This document shows positions 31,846 to 43,020 of a stretch of 64,000 nt of DNA, one piece after another. This DNA is from Neurospora tetraspora (lineage: Eukaryota > Ascomycota > Sordariomycetes > Sordariales > Sordariaceae). The stretch's first letter is position 1; each line of letters begins with the position of its first letter. The stretch lies in assembly GCF_033439725.1 (NCBI RefSeq), contig NW_026944385.1, positions 1,116,001-1,180,000 on the forward strand. The letters run 5' to 3'. The notes under the pieces were generated by a model. It made no database searches. It saw only the letters and a list, made by a program, of their open reading frames with translations, and was not told where the DNA came from. Position numbers and translations under genes: made by a program.

Positions 31846-33372
31846 TCAACTTGTCCCATCCGCGCCGTTTTCATGCACAGCAGGGCGCTCCTTGACATCC
31901 TGCGCGATGTGAATGACTCCATCATCGCCATGAATCTCCGAGTCCTGCCTGGCATCTGAATCATAATAAATTGCCGGTCCCTCCTCGTCGCCCGATGCGC
32001 TGGGCGTGACGCCTTCAGTATGATACGACGCCGTCGACCAGTTGCTGCCACCGCTTTCGCCGCCAGAAGGAAAAACCTCCGATGGAATCATGTGCCGCTG
32101 GATGATCTCCTCCCATGTCTCTTCTTCCGTGGCGGGTGGTATGACCTCTGCCGTGCCGTAATCGTGCTCCTCCAACCCCGCGATGACAGTCGGCAGAGAA
32201 AGATGGACGTCTGGGATGGCCGGTTCGTCTTCGCTACTTGGGATTGGGCTGTATGCAATGGGCGTCTCGTCTTCGGCCATCTCTGCGCTCTCCCAGCCCA
32301 GAGATTCGGTTGGAGGACTCGAAGCAGTTGAAGACGGCGTTCCGTGAGGCTGGCGTACTTTGGCCCAATGCTGGACCATGCTCTTCACCTGGTCGGCAAA
32401 GCTGATAAAGTCCATTCCAAATGTGTCTCGCGTTAGGCTGGTGTCGATTGGTATACTGACAGTCTGGTAGTATCCGCTGGTCGTCAACAACTTGCTCGCG
32501 AAAAGCTCTGGGAACTCTTTCTCAGCGATGTCGATGGCGTCGGTCCACCGTACCTGCTCGCCCAAGATGAAGCTCTGGCCCCCAAGAATCTTGGGACTTA
32601 GAGCCTCCACATGGACCCGTGCCACGTCTTCGACATGCACCGACACCCCCGCGTATACCCCTTGGTTGTGGCCTAGGAGCAAAGCTGCCAACATGGAGTT
32701 TGTGCCCTTCATCGCCTCCTTCTCCGTAGTCGCTGCCGTGTTGGCCCCAAGCACGAAGCCCGGGTGTATGTACACGGCGTCAAAGAACGGCCGCTCTGTC
32801 TCCATGTACTCCTCCGCCACTTGAAGTGCTCGACATTTGGAGGCTGCGTAGGCGGCAAATTCGGATTTGTATGGTCCTGGATCGACGGGTATCCGGTCCT
32901 CGGGAAGCACTGGCTGTTCTCTTGCCTCTTCGCCCTCCATTTGTGATATGGGAACAATTGCTGCGATAGAGCTGGTGAAGACAACACGTCTCACCGTCCC
33001 GCTCTGCTCTGCAGCGTCAAGAATGTTGAGTGTTCCAGCTTCAGCGGGCTTGATGAATGTCTCGCGGGCGTCATCTGTGTTGATCGAGCGAGCAGACTTT
33101 GGTAGAGGAGTCGCTGTGTGGATGATGTAGGCGACATCTTCGGCGGCCGCTACAAATGCCCCAGGTGTCGTGATATCTGGCACGACGATGAAGTCAAGTT
33201 TCGAAGCGGGATTCAGGCGGCGTAATGCGGGTCGAGCTCGGATTGTGTGTTCGTCCGCTGCTTTTCGGACAGCGCACCGGACATAATATCCTTCACCGAG
33301 TAGGAAACGAAGAATGGCCCAGCCAAGGTGGCCGGTGGTACCGGTCAACAACACTGTGTCTCCGGGTGCCAT
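31846..33372 (-). CDS. NAD(P)-dependent aldehyde/dihydroflavonol-type reductase with acidic tail
   Basis: An extended short-chain dehydrogenase of the dihydroflavonol-4-reductase/aldehyde-reductase branch, which reduces carbonyl substrates with NADPH. It is a single frame from ATG 33372, 508 residues. The Rossmann motif TGTTGHLG is at 10-17, followed by VRCAVRK. The catalytic residues are Ser134/135 (VVFTSSIAA) and Tyr175/Lys179 (YAASK). IHPGFVLG and SVHVEDVARVHVEAL are family-typical. The enzyme core ends near 345, the normal family size. The remaining 160 residues (GTPSSTASSPPTESLGW, DETPIAYSPIPSSEDEPAI, EETWEEIIQRHMIP) are Ser/Pro/Glu-rich, probably disordered, and I know of no counterpart in the family. 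No stop or splice consensus obviously separates the tail, so it is either a real extension or a missed terminal intron. The substrate is unknown. Confidence 0.85.
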   Translation of the reverse strand: MAPGDTVLLTGTTGHLGWAILRFLLGEGYYVRCAVRKAADEHTIRARPALRRLNPASKLDFIVVPDITTPGAFVAAAEDVAYIIHTATPLPKSARSINTDDARETFIKPAEAGTLNILDAAEQSGTVRRVVFTSSIAAIVPISQMEGEEAREQPVLPEDRIPVDPGPYKSEFAAYAASKCRALQVAEEYMETERPFFDAVYIHPGFVLGANTAATTEKEAMKGTNSMLAALLLGHNQGVYAGVSVHVEDVARVHVEALSPKILGGQSFILGEQVRWTDAIDIAEKEFPELFASKLLTTSGYYQTVSIPIDTSLTRDTFGMDFISFADQVKSMVQHWAKVRQPHGTPSSTASSPPTESLGWESAEMAEDETPIAYSPIPSSEDEPAIPDVHLSLPTVIAGLEEHDYGTAEVIPPATEEETWEEIIQRHMIPSEVFPSGGESGGSNWSTASYHTEGVTPSASGDEEGPAIYYDSDARQDSEIHGDDGVIHIAQDVKERPAVHENGADGTS

Positions 33373-36300
33373 TTTCCGTGGTCTTTGGTGTCTGATGTGT
33401 TGTCTTTTCTTGATCGAGTCTGGTCTGGCGTGGGATGGCTGATTTTCATGCGTGTTTGCTGTCGATGGCGAGTCAAGTTTAAAAGCTCAAGAAACTTGGA
33501 TCATGGGAAACAGACCTCATGACCTTTTAAATTCAGGAAAGGGTGGGCAACAATGTAATAACATGTGCCGCGTAATCGTAATGCCCACTCCATGGCATCC
33601 GAGAGCGCTTCCCCGTTTCGGCTTCCAATCGCAGTGCATTGTCTGCACCAGCATCAGGATCAGGTACGTACCTCAGCCATCGACTCCCGTTTGTTTCAGC
33701 TGTCTTTTGCTGACTGCATTTGGGAAGCCTCCGACAAGCCTCCAACAAGGGGCAATCACAGTTACGGCCCAATACCGAAGCCCACAGACGGCAGTTCCCA
33801 GAGACGCCGTAGAGACTTGGTCCAGAGTATCTCTGGTCACGGTTTCGACGTCACCATTTCAGCACATTTTTTGCTATGCCAAGTACCCTCCGCGTCCGAG
33901 CGGTACTGACCGGGACCGCATACGTACCACAACAAGTTAACAATCACTGATACCGGGCATTCGAACATGGGCGATGCCTCCGACTTGGCCGTCCCGCATA
34001 CTCTGTTCGGGCACTTAGCGGCCGACCTACCGACGTCGGCAACACAAACAATGTCAAAGACGTCGTCAGCACCTCCTGCAACTGCCCAAACGTCTCATGC
34101 TCGCCTCTTGGCGTCCGTGTGACGCCGACTGTTTGTGACGGTTTGGGCGTCGGCCGAGAAGTGATGCGCCCAAAAACGCCCAACGGGGTCATTTTCTCCC
34201 CCAATCTGTCGACAACAGTCTCAATTACCCCAGATCAATCGCGGCAGTTCGAATCGACCCTGGCAGACGGTACCGTCATACGCGAGATTTCCAGCTCGCC
34301 AGTCGGAGTTCGCTGAAAGTCAAGACCGACTACAGAAGCGATGGTGACACAGCAGGGGCAAACAAGCAACTGACTTGGTAAACAAGCACGAAGCGTTGCT
34401 TGATTGACGCATCTCGGTTATAACAGCAATTCTTGCATCTGTCGGCCGCCGACTCTGACGCGGCCTGCAAACCGGCACCTTCGACTCCTTCGAGAAGAGT
34501 TGGCACGAGAAGGACACATGGCTACCTACCTCCACAACCCGGCAGCACGCGGTGGCATCGGAATGCCACTTATCCTTTGTTCATCCCTTGCTTAACCCTC
34601 GCGTGGGATATCCAAATGCAGCCGATGTCTCCGCGTGGTCTCCGACAAAATCGCAACAATGGAATGCGGGCAACTCTCCACGCTGTCCAACAGTCCAAGC
34701 GGCGAACGGCGATCTGCACGCGTGTCTCTACCCGCTGCGTCTGGACAACAACCCCGCGTCACACACGCACTTACGACTATCTCCTTTTCGGTCCCGTGAG
34801 CCGTGAGACATGATTCGCAGAAGTAGCCGACCGACAGACAACGGGACTCACCTTTTGAGCTTTTCGACTAATCGTGGCCAAATGCCTTGGACCTTGGAGG
34901 CTCGATCTGGACCTTGTTTCGCCTACAACTGAAGCTGTCTCGGGTTCTCTCAATGCTGGTGTCGCCCATTTTGTCGGATGTTTTGGCAGCAAGCCACAGC
35001 TACACACAAGCTGGGCTGAGAGCAGCCGCGGCCTGCCATGGCGTGTCGAGGCGACGCCACCGGTTGCACCGAAAGACGGGTTTCAAGATCTGGGCTACGC
35101 CACGGGGAGATTTTGCAATAAAGGGCAGCTGACATCAACAAAGAACATCCTGGCAAGTATTTCTCGCATGGCGAGATCTGCGGGGCAAAGACACGCGATT
35201 ACGGTTACGATTCCGAGGAACGGGATGCGGAATGCGGAGAAGACACGGATCGGGGTTTACTCCGGGTCTGGAACGAACGAACGGTAACTGCATCTCACGA
35301 TGTCGCGCTTGAACCGACGAATAACGAGCTCGAATCTTGCAATTCCGGTCAGGCATTGTGCTTGAAGATGCTGAAATAAAATTCCGTTTTCAGCCTCAAA
35401 CGGGCGTCAAACGGGCGAGGCCACAAGCTGCATCGCATTCCTCCACTCGTGTACAACATGTTCGTAAGTAAAGATCGCTGCCCGATAAGATTTGGGACAG
35501 GCTTACCGTCCCCGGCTCGCCCTGTGCCTCCGGATCCCCCGCACGGATGACGGCCCGGAAGATCGCCCGTGACACAACGGGCGATTATCGCTGTCAGTAC
35601 ATGCTCGAAAGTGTCACCTTAGGCCGGACACCGAATAGGAGGTTTTTTTCCCCTTCTTTTCATCCATTGAGGGAACGAGCGCGCAGGTACGTCATCAGCT
35701 TCATCATCGGCCCTTCTCTCCGGCGGTAGGATCTCACTAGCGGAACCCATTGTTCTGGGAAGCGCTGTTCGGGAACGCGAGGGGTGTTCGCCCGGGGATA
35801 ATGTCTGTGTAGTGCAGTTCGGACGAGGGGCTCCCAGCTGGACTTCTATCCCCTGCTCTCATTGTCGCTTGGGGCGCTTTCGGGGAAGATTTGCAGTCGT
35901 TTTCGCATTGACTACCTACAAATCTTTCTCCAATATCTCAAACTGAATTTCTCTTTTGGCCTTTTCATTCATTCCGCACTCCGAACCTTGGCCGACGGTT
36001 ACAACTTTTCTTGTCCAGATTCATCGTAATCCGCCAGACATCACACCATATGCTGGGCTTCATGGTCACACTTAGCCCTAACCCTCTGAAACCGGCCTTT
36101 TTTGCTCACCCCTGAATGATGAAAACAAACGCCAAGTGTTCAGATCAGATTTCCATCAAGTGTCCAAGCATTCAAAGACTTCTCTATTCTTCTTTCCTTT
36201 ATAAGCATTGCACATTGTGGCGAGCGCTTTTTTGAGATATTCAACGTGGAACCCCAGCAATGCAACGGAACTTTTCCAACAATGGCGTCTATCAAGGACC

Positions 36301-38618
36301 TTTGAAGGCGTCGACGCCAAAGCTTGCGACCGAGGTATTGCATCTCAACTTCCTACTTTTCCACCTTTTCCAGCTTTTTCTTGGGTTACTTCACCTAGAG
36401 AAGCCTGGTCCATTCAAGGGGAGATTACTTCCGTGCATGTGCAAATGGCAAGGTTGGCGTTGACTCAGGCAGGAGGAGTCAATCAGTCATGTAGTTCCTT
36501 CCTTTTGAATCACGCAAACCACGGTGAGGCAAACTCAAAGTTTGTGTTTGACGATTCTAAAATGACGTTAACAAGCCTGTGTTCATCCAAACACGACTTT
36601 CCTACTATAAAGTCCGACCTTCCCATTGGTTTTCTACGGCCACTTATCGCGCCGACCAAGCTACACCGATGTCAACCATTCAAAGTCTGCAACTCCTCAT
36701 CTGAAGTAACCTATCACTATGACGGCTTTTCGTTCACAAGGGCAATTCCCTACTTCCAATAGCTCAACTGCGATGAGAGCTATTGTAACTCAATCTGCTA
36801 TTCGGAAGTTTCCGGATGACCTGGATGTTTTGAGATGTGAAGCACAGGCATGGTGCTGACAGTGATACCTGATGTTCTCCCATCAGTTGAGGCTTACGAA
36901 AGGTCATGATTCGTCTATTCCATATTGGCTTGTGAGCTCAGACTGTACGGGCACAAGGCATGTCCTGTTGTGATCCGTTATGTCACTGGACGGAGGTAAC
37001 GGGGTGCGGAGTTGCCTCCACATTTTCTGTTCAGTTAGAAATCTTTCTCATCCAGTTTTCTACTCATGTTGATGAAAATCCGGCTTATTCACCGCTCACA
37101 ACAAACTGAATCAGTGACCATCGAGAATCTCGAAACCTGACACTCTCAAAATGGGCATAACAACAAAAAAACAAGCCATCAAAATGGGCAAGTCCCTAAC
37201 TCTCCAAGATCCCCTTACCCTTACAGACACTGACACACGACCCCACGCAACCAGTCAACGACTTCGCCAACTCTCCTGCCCCCATCATCAACAACAACAG
37301 ACGCGTGACCATGGCCAGGGCAATCGTTGAGTTGGCCATCGACTCACTGAGGGAGCGTCCCAACCTCGACTGGCTCAGAGATCTCGCCATACAAGAGGTT
37401 GAACGTTCGCTGAAAGTGCATGTCATAGCTGGTATGAGGGGAAAACACAATCAGAAGGTTCTGCTTTGGCATACGATTGTGGAGGTGATGGATCACAAGA
37501 AACACCAGATCCCCAAAATTTAACGCGCGAGGCCGCGGTGTTGAGGTGGGATGGAGGGTTGGAGTTTGGACTTTGGAGGTTGAAGCGGGGAGGGTTAAAG
37601 CTGTGGGCTGGAGAAGATGGGGAAGAGCAAAGCAGAAGAAAAGCGAAACTGTTCCTGGGGATGGAGACGTCAGGAAGTAAGCCGAGGATGAAGGATAGAA
37701 GGAACTTGGTGTTGGGATTATCATTTGGACACGAACCAGCCTCTATCAGTTACCGTCAGTCAAGCTTCATGTTGACAATTTCCACTCAGTTTATTTACCG
37801 TCCTGATCGCTCTTTCTTCCAACGAATCTTTCCAATTACCCCACTTCCTCTCCTTCCTTCCTTCCCTTCTTCTTTGCGTGCGACTTCCCAAACTTATCAT
37901 CTCATCATTTCAACAAAACCAGGAAGCAAGAAGCAACGACCCATTCCATTTGACCTACCTCTCAGCGCACCCAGCGCTCCTTCCTCATGTCCCTCTAGTG
38001 TTCTCTTTCTTCGAACTTGAATCCCGTACGTGTCCTCATGCGCCATACGCAACAAGCACCGGAAGGATCACTCGCTGGAAGCATGGAGACGAGAGTGATG
38101 TTGATTGGCGAGAGTCCAAATCCCTGAATGGCAATCGCGGTAAGGCGCATGATTCTTCATCTGAACGGAGGGTCTTTCGACGGCATTTCACTTGGCACAT
38201 TGGATTGACGATGCAACGACTGCCGGCAAACACAATAGGCACTATCTTGAATGGATAGAAGGCCTCAATCCTTCTCCATTGAATCAATTCGAGTGAATGA
38301 GGAAGTAGCTCGACTGTGGGAAGCTAGGTTCTGTTCTATTGACTTTGACCCACTCTACGCTTAGCAGATACTCGTTTGCTATTGTGATATTGTGATCAGA
38401 ACATGAATAAAACGGGTTGTCATTTCACTAGACCCACCCAGAAACTGTCTCCCCTCCCCCACTATTTAGTGCCTACGACTCTATCGTCTACTTCCTTTTC
38501 TCTCTCACTTCTAATTCTCACCAGCCATCTTTCCAACTTCGCACAACCACAGCGCGTACGAGACTTGGCCAATATCCTCAAGATCTTTTTCTATCACAAC
38601 CCGGCACAAGACGTCAAG
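33373..38618. other. 5.2 kb without a convincing gene
   Basis: Open frames here (for example 33452-33940, 34433-34813, 34874-35287, 36208-36762) are short, often lack an ATG, overlap on both strands and show no domain or splice structure. Base composition is ordinary, not RIP-like. The one notable stretch, 37208-37522, is listed separately. Confidence 0.4.
37208..37522 (+). pseudogene. Possible degenerate relative of the three-gene family
   Basis: A plus frame reads RRVTMARAIVELAIDSLRER, then NLDWLRDLAIQEVERSL and KVLLWHTIVEVM. Its helical spacing resembles the exon-2 core of the genes at 38619, 39923 and 57974 (for example VNAAKGIIQSVL followed by YRKSL and YSLCIDISYIL in the nearest one). 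A CCCTTACAG acceptor-like sequence precedes it, but no good first exon or D/E-W-x-L-V tail is found. Similarity is weak and judged by eye, so a chance frame is quite possible. Confidence 0.25.
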
Positions 38619-39263
38619 ATGTCAGACCATGAGATTATCCAAGCGAGTAAGTTGGGATTCACTCCTTCATCACCTCCATCGGCCCTCGGCCCTCGGCCCT
38701 CTTGATCATTGCTAACCCCTTCATCCACAGTCAAGGGCGTTGACCGGCCGGAGCCCCCTACCACGCAGGGTAGGGTTAACGCAGCCAAGGGAATAATTCA
38801 GTCTGTCTTGAGCCAGGATTACGACCTCAAGGAGCTTAAGGATTTGAGGAAAATCGTCTGGGACTACAGGAAGTCGCTGGACAAAGTGTCTCCGCGCGAT
38901 ACTGCGGATTCAAAGAGGACTCGTTATCGGTACAGCTTGTGTATCGACATTTCGTACATCCTCCAAGGTGAGACTACCTAAGGTATGGCCTCCTCGTTTG
39001 TTTTATTTCTGTCTAACGTGTGATGAAGGTCTGGAGTATAAGCTGGCCGGCGGCCCGGATGACGAGTTGTGCAAGAATCTCGAAGCTACGCTCGGAGAGC
39101 CGTTGGAGGGCAAGGAGAAGGATGCCTCTGGTAAGTACAAAGATCCATATGGTGTAATGGCGGGATGGTCTTCTGGCAGATACTAACTGGTTATGTCACA
39201 GCTGGTGTTCAGAAGGGCGTTGACGGTGAATGTGACGAGGAGGAGGACTGGGTGCTTGTCTGA
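38619..39263 (+). CDS. Family member 1: four-exon protein ending DWVLV, 142 residues
   Basis: Unknown function. Exons are 38619-38646, 38731-38967, 39029-39130 and 39202-39263. All three introns are phase 1 with GT(A/G)AG(T/A) donors and CTAAC branch sites (GCTAACC, GTCTAACG, TACTAAC). Exon 1 gives MSDHEIIQA, followed by the shared I-K across the first junction. Exon 2 is helical (AAKGIIQSVLSQDYDLKELK, KIVWDYRKSL, YSLCIDISYILQ). Exon 3 gives GLEYKLAGGPDDELCKNLEA. Exon 4 ends ECDEEEDWVLV. No signal peptide or membrane segment is seen, so a cytosolic or nuclear protein is likely. The next gene downstream is a paralog in the same direction, 659 bp away. The acidic W-x-L-V end resembles an Atg8-interacting motif (inference only). 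Confidence 0.75.
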
Positions 39264-39780
39264 GTTCCCAGTGAGAGCCGAGGGTCACGAATCACTTCGG
39301 CCTGGCAGATGAGGCAGGGGCAGCAACATGCCCTTTATCAAATGAATGTTACTTGCCAGACAGACTCTTGAGAGACTGGCGTATCATCTTCGTTTTCAGT
39401 GATTCTACTTTCTCACATGTGCATGATGCTTTTATGACAGTGACTCGTCCTTATTGACCTGATAGATACCTCTAGTTACCCTCCCCTGTTCGGTTGCCGT
39501 TGAATGCGTTCGACTATCGAGACGAAAGAGCACTGACTCTGGTTGTGGGCTGGCACGGGCGCGGGGCAGCTATTGGAACCTCCTCTCCAGCCACCGGCCC
39601 ACAAGCCATTCACTTTGAAATGAACAGGTGTTGGCTGCAGCGTACAACTACCTAGGTCCCTCTGAACATGCTGTCTGTCCCGTCAACCTGGACCCACCGA
39701 AGTTTAAGTGAAGGGAAGCTTCAAACCGCCAACCTGGACCATTAGTGCCTGCCAAATAGGCCTCAGCCAAGGACCACCCA
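39264..39780. other. Intergenic between the two tandem paralogs
   Basis: 3-prime region of member 1 and promoter of member 2. Nothing else is recognised. Confidence 0.5.
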
Positions 39781-39787
39781 CTATAAG
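39781..39787 (+). promoter_or_regulatory. TATA-like box of family member 2
   Basis: CTATAAG, about 140 bp upstream of the ATG at 39923, followed by a long pyrimidine-rich leader (CCTCGCCCTCTCTCCTCTTCC). A matching leader (CTACC.ACC.CTCTTCC) precedes member 3. Confidence 0.45.
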
Positions 39788-39922
39788 ACGCCCTCGCCCT
39801 CTCTCCTCTTCCCACTCCCGAACTTCCTCCTCACAACACACAACCTCCTACAACATTTAACCAAAATCGCGCTCACCGACCTACCACCTCTCTTCCAAAC
39901 ACCGAAACAACATCCAGACAAA

Positions 39923-40645
39923 ATGTCCACCAACATGTACACCGAGGGCATCATCTCCATGAGTAAGTCGCATCTCCATCTACCCCTCCAGGTCTCGTCA
40001 ACCTACCTCGGCAAAGGAACTTCCTAACACTTCCTCTTCCATAATAGTCAAGAGATCTGAGGACAAATATCCTCATGATTATCCCACCGCAACTCGTATG
40101 GGCTACGCGGCCGGCCTGGTCGGCTTAGTTGCCCTCACCGTGTCGGACGACTACATGGCCGAAGAGTTTTACGACACCATTCGGGGCTATGCGGCTACTC
40201 TCCGACAGGAGCGCGCCTTGGCTGAGACCGACGAGTCGACCGCGAAGCTCCTCAGCAGGGAGTTTATTTGCTACGACATCCTTGACCTTGTTTCCGGTAA
40301 GTGTCCCGTCTCTATTAAACCCGCGATGCCCATTGTCAAGCGGAACCTATCTGACACGTGCTGGACAGACCTCGAGCACAATCACAATGCGACCAAGGCC
40401 AATAGGGATGTCGTCTCGAACAACGCCGTTACCGTCAACGAGGGCATTGAAAGCGTCATCAACATGAACGCTGTCGTCCAAGCCGAGGAGGACACCGAGT
40501 TCGGTAAGCTCCTGTTGAGGATATGAAGAAATTAAATGGTGGTTTGGCTTGAGCTAACTGTTGTTGTGTTATAGTCCTGATCAACGAGGTCGAGAGCGAT
40601 GCGAGCCACTCTGAGGCGGATTCCTCCGAGTGGGAACTGGTTTGA
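39923..40645 (+). CDS. Family member 2: four-exon protein ending EWELV, 164 residues
   Basis: Unknown function. Exons are 39923-39962, 40048-40296, 40369-40503 and 40575-40645, again with three phase-1 introns (85, 72 and 71 bp, GTAAGT/GTAAGC donors). Exon 1 encodes MSTNMYTEGIISM. Exon 2 begins IKRSEDKYPHDYP and contains MGYAAGLVGLVALTVSDDYM, EEFYDTIRGYAATLRQE and REFICYDILDLVS. Exon 3 is Asn/Val-rich (NHNATKANRDVV, VNEGIESVINMNAVV). Exon 4 encodes VLINEVESDASHSEADSSEW then ELV and stop. The GYA.G.VGL...Y.A.EF core aligns clearly with member 3 and more distantly with member 1. The match of intron number, phase and position across all three is the strongest argument that the models are right. 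Confidence 0.8.
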
Positions 40646-40898
40646 ACGGGGAACTTCACTGTCATAGTATGGGATATCGTGCCAAAGCGTCCTGGGAAAT
40701 GATGGAATTTGGGGAAACCAGCAAATGGCTTCGTGGTATAGAGGTGGTTCAAGTTCATGATGGACATCCGAATGTAACATAAATTACAACAAACTCATCA
40801 TTCAATGACCTCTGCATCTACAGTTCTTGAGACTCCTCGTTACCTTCACAAAGTGCCCTATAGTGAGTGGTTCATTACACGCTCCTGACAATCATCAA

Positions 40899-43008
40899 GA
40901 GTAAACCTACCCGTACCCACCCCAAATCTACACGCACCCTACCCCTTCTAAGACACTTACCAATACCGTAGTGGGAAAATACGGAGGGGAACAGGGCTTG
41001 TAACGCTTAGTATAGCTTATAGGACTTGTAGATTTAACAGGCCTTGTCTTGTTAACAGGCCCTGTTGATTTGACAAGCCTTATTGAGCTGAGGGAGACGT
41101 CTGATTGGCCAATCTAGGTATGCGCTATAGACGGTCGCTAAAGGTCTTGAGTTTAGCACTGCTTCTGGGCAGTCACTTGGGGGCTTCTGGGACTCCAAAG
41201 AGACGATGCTTCCTCCTTTCCCAAAGTTTATTTTCCCCCCAGAAACTCAACCACCCCATATCAAAGGAAAGAACGAAGCCAACCTTCAATTAATTGGGCC
41301 AGTGGCTCAATGGTTCTTATCGTCGCTCTCATTCTTATAATTGCCAATTCGATTCCAACTGGTGACAGCTTTTTTTCCGTCGCGCGAAAAGTTTCGCGCG
41401 GAAGTGTGAATGCCCTCATCCGGACTTTGAAGCCAAAGTCTTAAACCACCAAAAAGACCACTATAGCGACTACTGACCAATGACCCTTATAGGGGCCTTC
41501 CAGAAGGTCCTTATAGGGGTCTTTAGCTTTTACCATTTTGCACCCAAATCCGACCAATCAGAGGCCTCCCTCAACTCAATAAGGGTTGTTAAGTTAATAG
41601 GGTATATTCTATATATACGCCCTAAATATACGTGTTGCCCTCAACAAGCCCTGTTACGCTCCTTATATTCCCGCTGCGGTAGGTAATCTTTCAGCAACGC
41701 GAAAAGATTTCCTGGAATTTGGTCAAGGAGAAGGACAACCTCTGAATTTATTGCAAACATTCTTTTTTCAATTAGAAGGCCTTGTAACTGACTTTTGAGC
41801 GGTCATTTGCATTTGCAACGCCCGGATTTTGCAACGTACTTTCCGAAGCGGGAAACCCCAGGTTGCAACAAGCCTTGTCTAGGAGACAATGCGTGTAAAG
41901 AAAACAAGAATTGTTTTCCAAACATGGATTGTCTCCCAAGCCCCTAGAAGTCAAAAGTTATAGGGTATAACCTTCTGTACTTTAGTACCCTAGGACTGCG
42001 TTTGTTTTCGTACTGCTGCCGTATAGAGAATCTAGTCGTATAGTTTTATACTGCAAAGCTCGGGCCACTTTTCACATGCACCGTACAGCCATCTACACCC
42101 CCCTTAGAAGTCGTTGGGTAAAGAAGGTGGACGACAATTGAGTGCGACGGGAACGAAATTCTTATAGGGGGTTACAAGGCTTTAAGCGCTATACAAATAT
42201 GCTACAAAAGGTACATCGAGGCGGCTATACGGTATTGATTGCATTTTCGAGCGTATATATAATTTGTCATTTTGTACGATTATGCCGAAAAATGTACGAT
42301 TTTTTAGCTATATATAACCCTAACACGAACAAGGCTATGCGAGGCTGATATAAGGGGGTCGTAGATTGCATTTTCTCATGGCAACTAACTAAACGATACT
42401 ACTTTTGTACAGTTTTCGTACAAAAATAGTCGTATAGACCCCTTTATACGACAACCGTACTAGAACAAACGCAGTCTAGGCTTTCAAAGACTACTAAGGT
42501 GAAGGCGTACATTAATTCTGAAGGCTGGCATTGTTGGAATAGCTTCAAAAAGTTGGTCACGAACAGGAATCGAATGGAGTATGTCACGAGTACGATTGAA
42601 AATGAAGAACTACTTCAATAACCGCTTGGCTACTAAGCCAATTAGTTGTTTTTGCAAGAATGGCTGGTTCTTTCCGTTGATAAAGGGGATATTGGAGGTT
42701 AGGAGAAGGAGGGACTTTGAGACTTTGAGAAATTTCAAATTTTGGACCCGACCCAAGGACGCTACCTTACAGCGCTTGCCCCCTATAAGAAACATGGCTT
42801 GTCTGAGAAACATCGCTTGTGCTTATTGTCCAAGAAGGACAACCCATATTACAAAACGCATTTTTCTACTACGGTTGCTAATAGGATATAAAAGACAATA
42901 CTATACGAACTTTTGGGTAGAATTTGCCATACGAGGAATAATTCCGGTATATATTTGGAAGAGAGGGTGCGTGTAGGCTCTAGGGTGGGTACGGGCACAG
43001 GTTTACTC
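40899..43008. mobile_element. 2.1 kb terminal-inverted-repeat element, type A
   Basis: The left end starts GAGTAAACCTACCCGTACCC. The right end, read backwards, starts GAGTAAACCTGTGCCCGTAC. The match continues for about 45 bp to TACACGCACCCT with one 2-base gap. No transposase is recognised in the short frames inside (the longest is 131 codons at 42581-42976, of no known family), so it is probably non-autonomous or decayed. No convincing target duplication is found. Internally there is another inverted 12-mer (AACAGGGCTTGT at 40990, complement at 41644) and the smaller element at 41989-42480. The first 16 bp resemble the ends of the element at 57286. Confidence 0.6.
41989..42480. mobile_element. 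MITE-like element nested in the 2.1 kb element
   Basis: A 492 bp segment with inverted ends: CCTAGGACTGCGTTTGTTTT on the left, and CCTAGACTGCGTTTGTTCTA when the right end is reversed, about 22 of 25 matching with a one-base gap. Inside are further mirrored CGTATAG motifs. No coding sequence or clear target duplication. Confidence 0.55.
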
Positions 43009-43020
43009 AGCATTAAGTTG

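Noticed and set aside
34433-35287. Plus frames of 126 and 137 codons
   Set aside because: The second-strand frames are equally open, and there is no domain, no splice structure and no consistent start.
36208-36762. 186-codon plus frame
   Set aside because: It begins with TTG, no family resemblance, and overlapping alternative frames. Not supported as a gene.
40990-41655. A separate TIR element bounded by AACAGGGCTTGT
   Set aside because: Only 12 bp match and no target duplication. Kept as an internal repeat of the 2.1 kb element.
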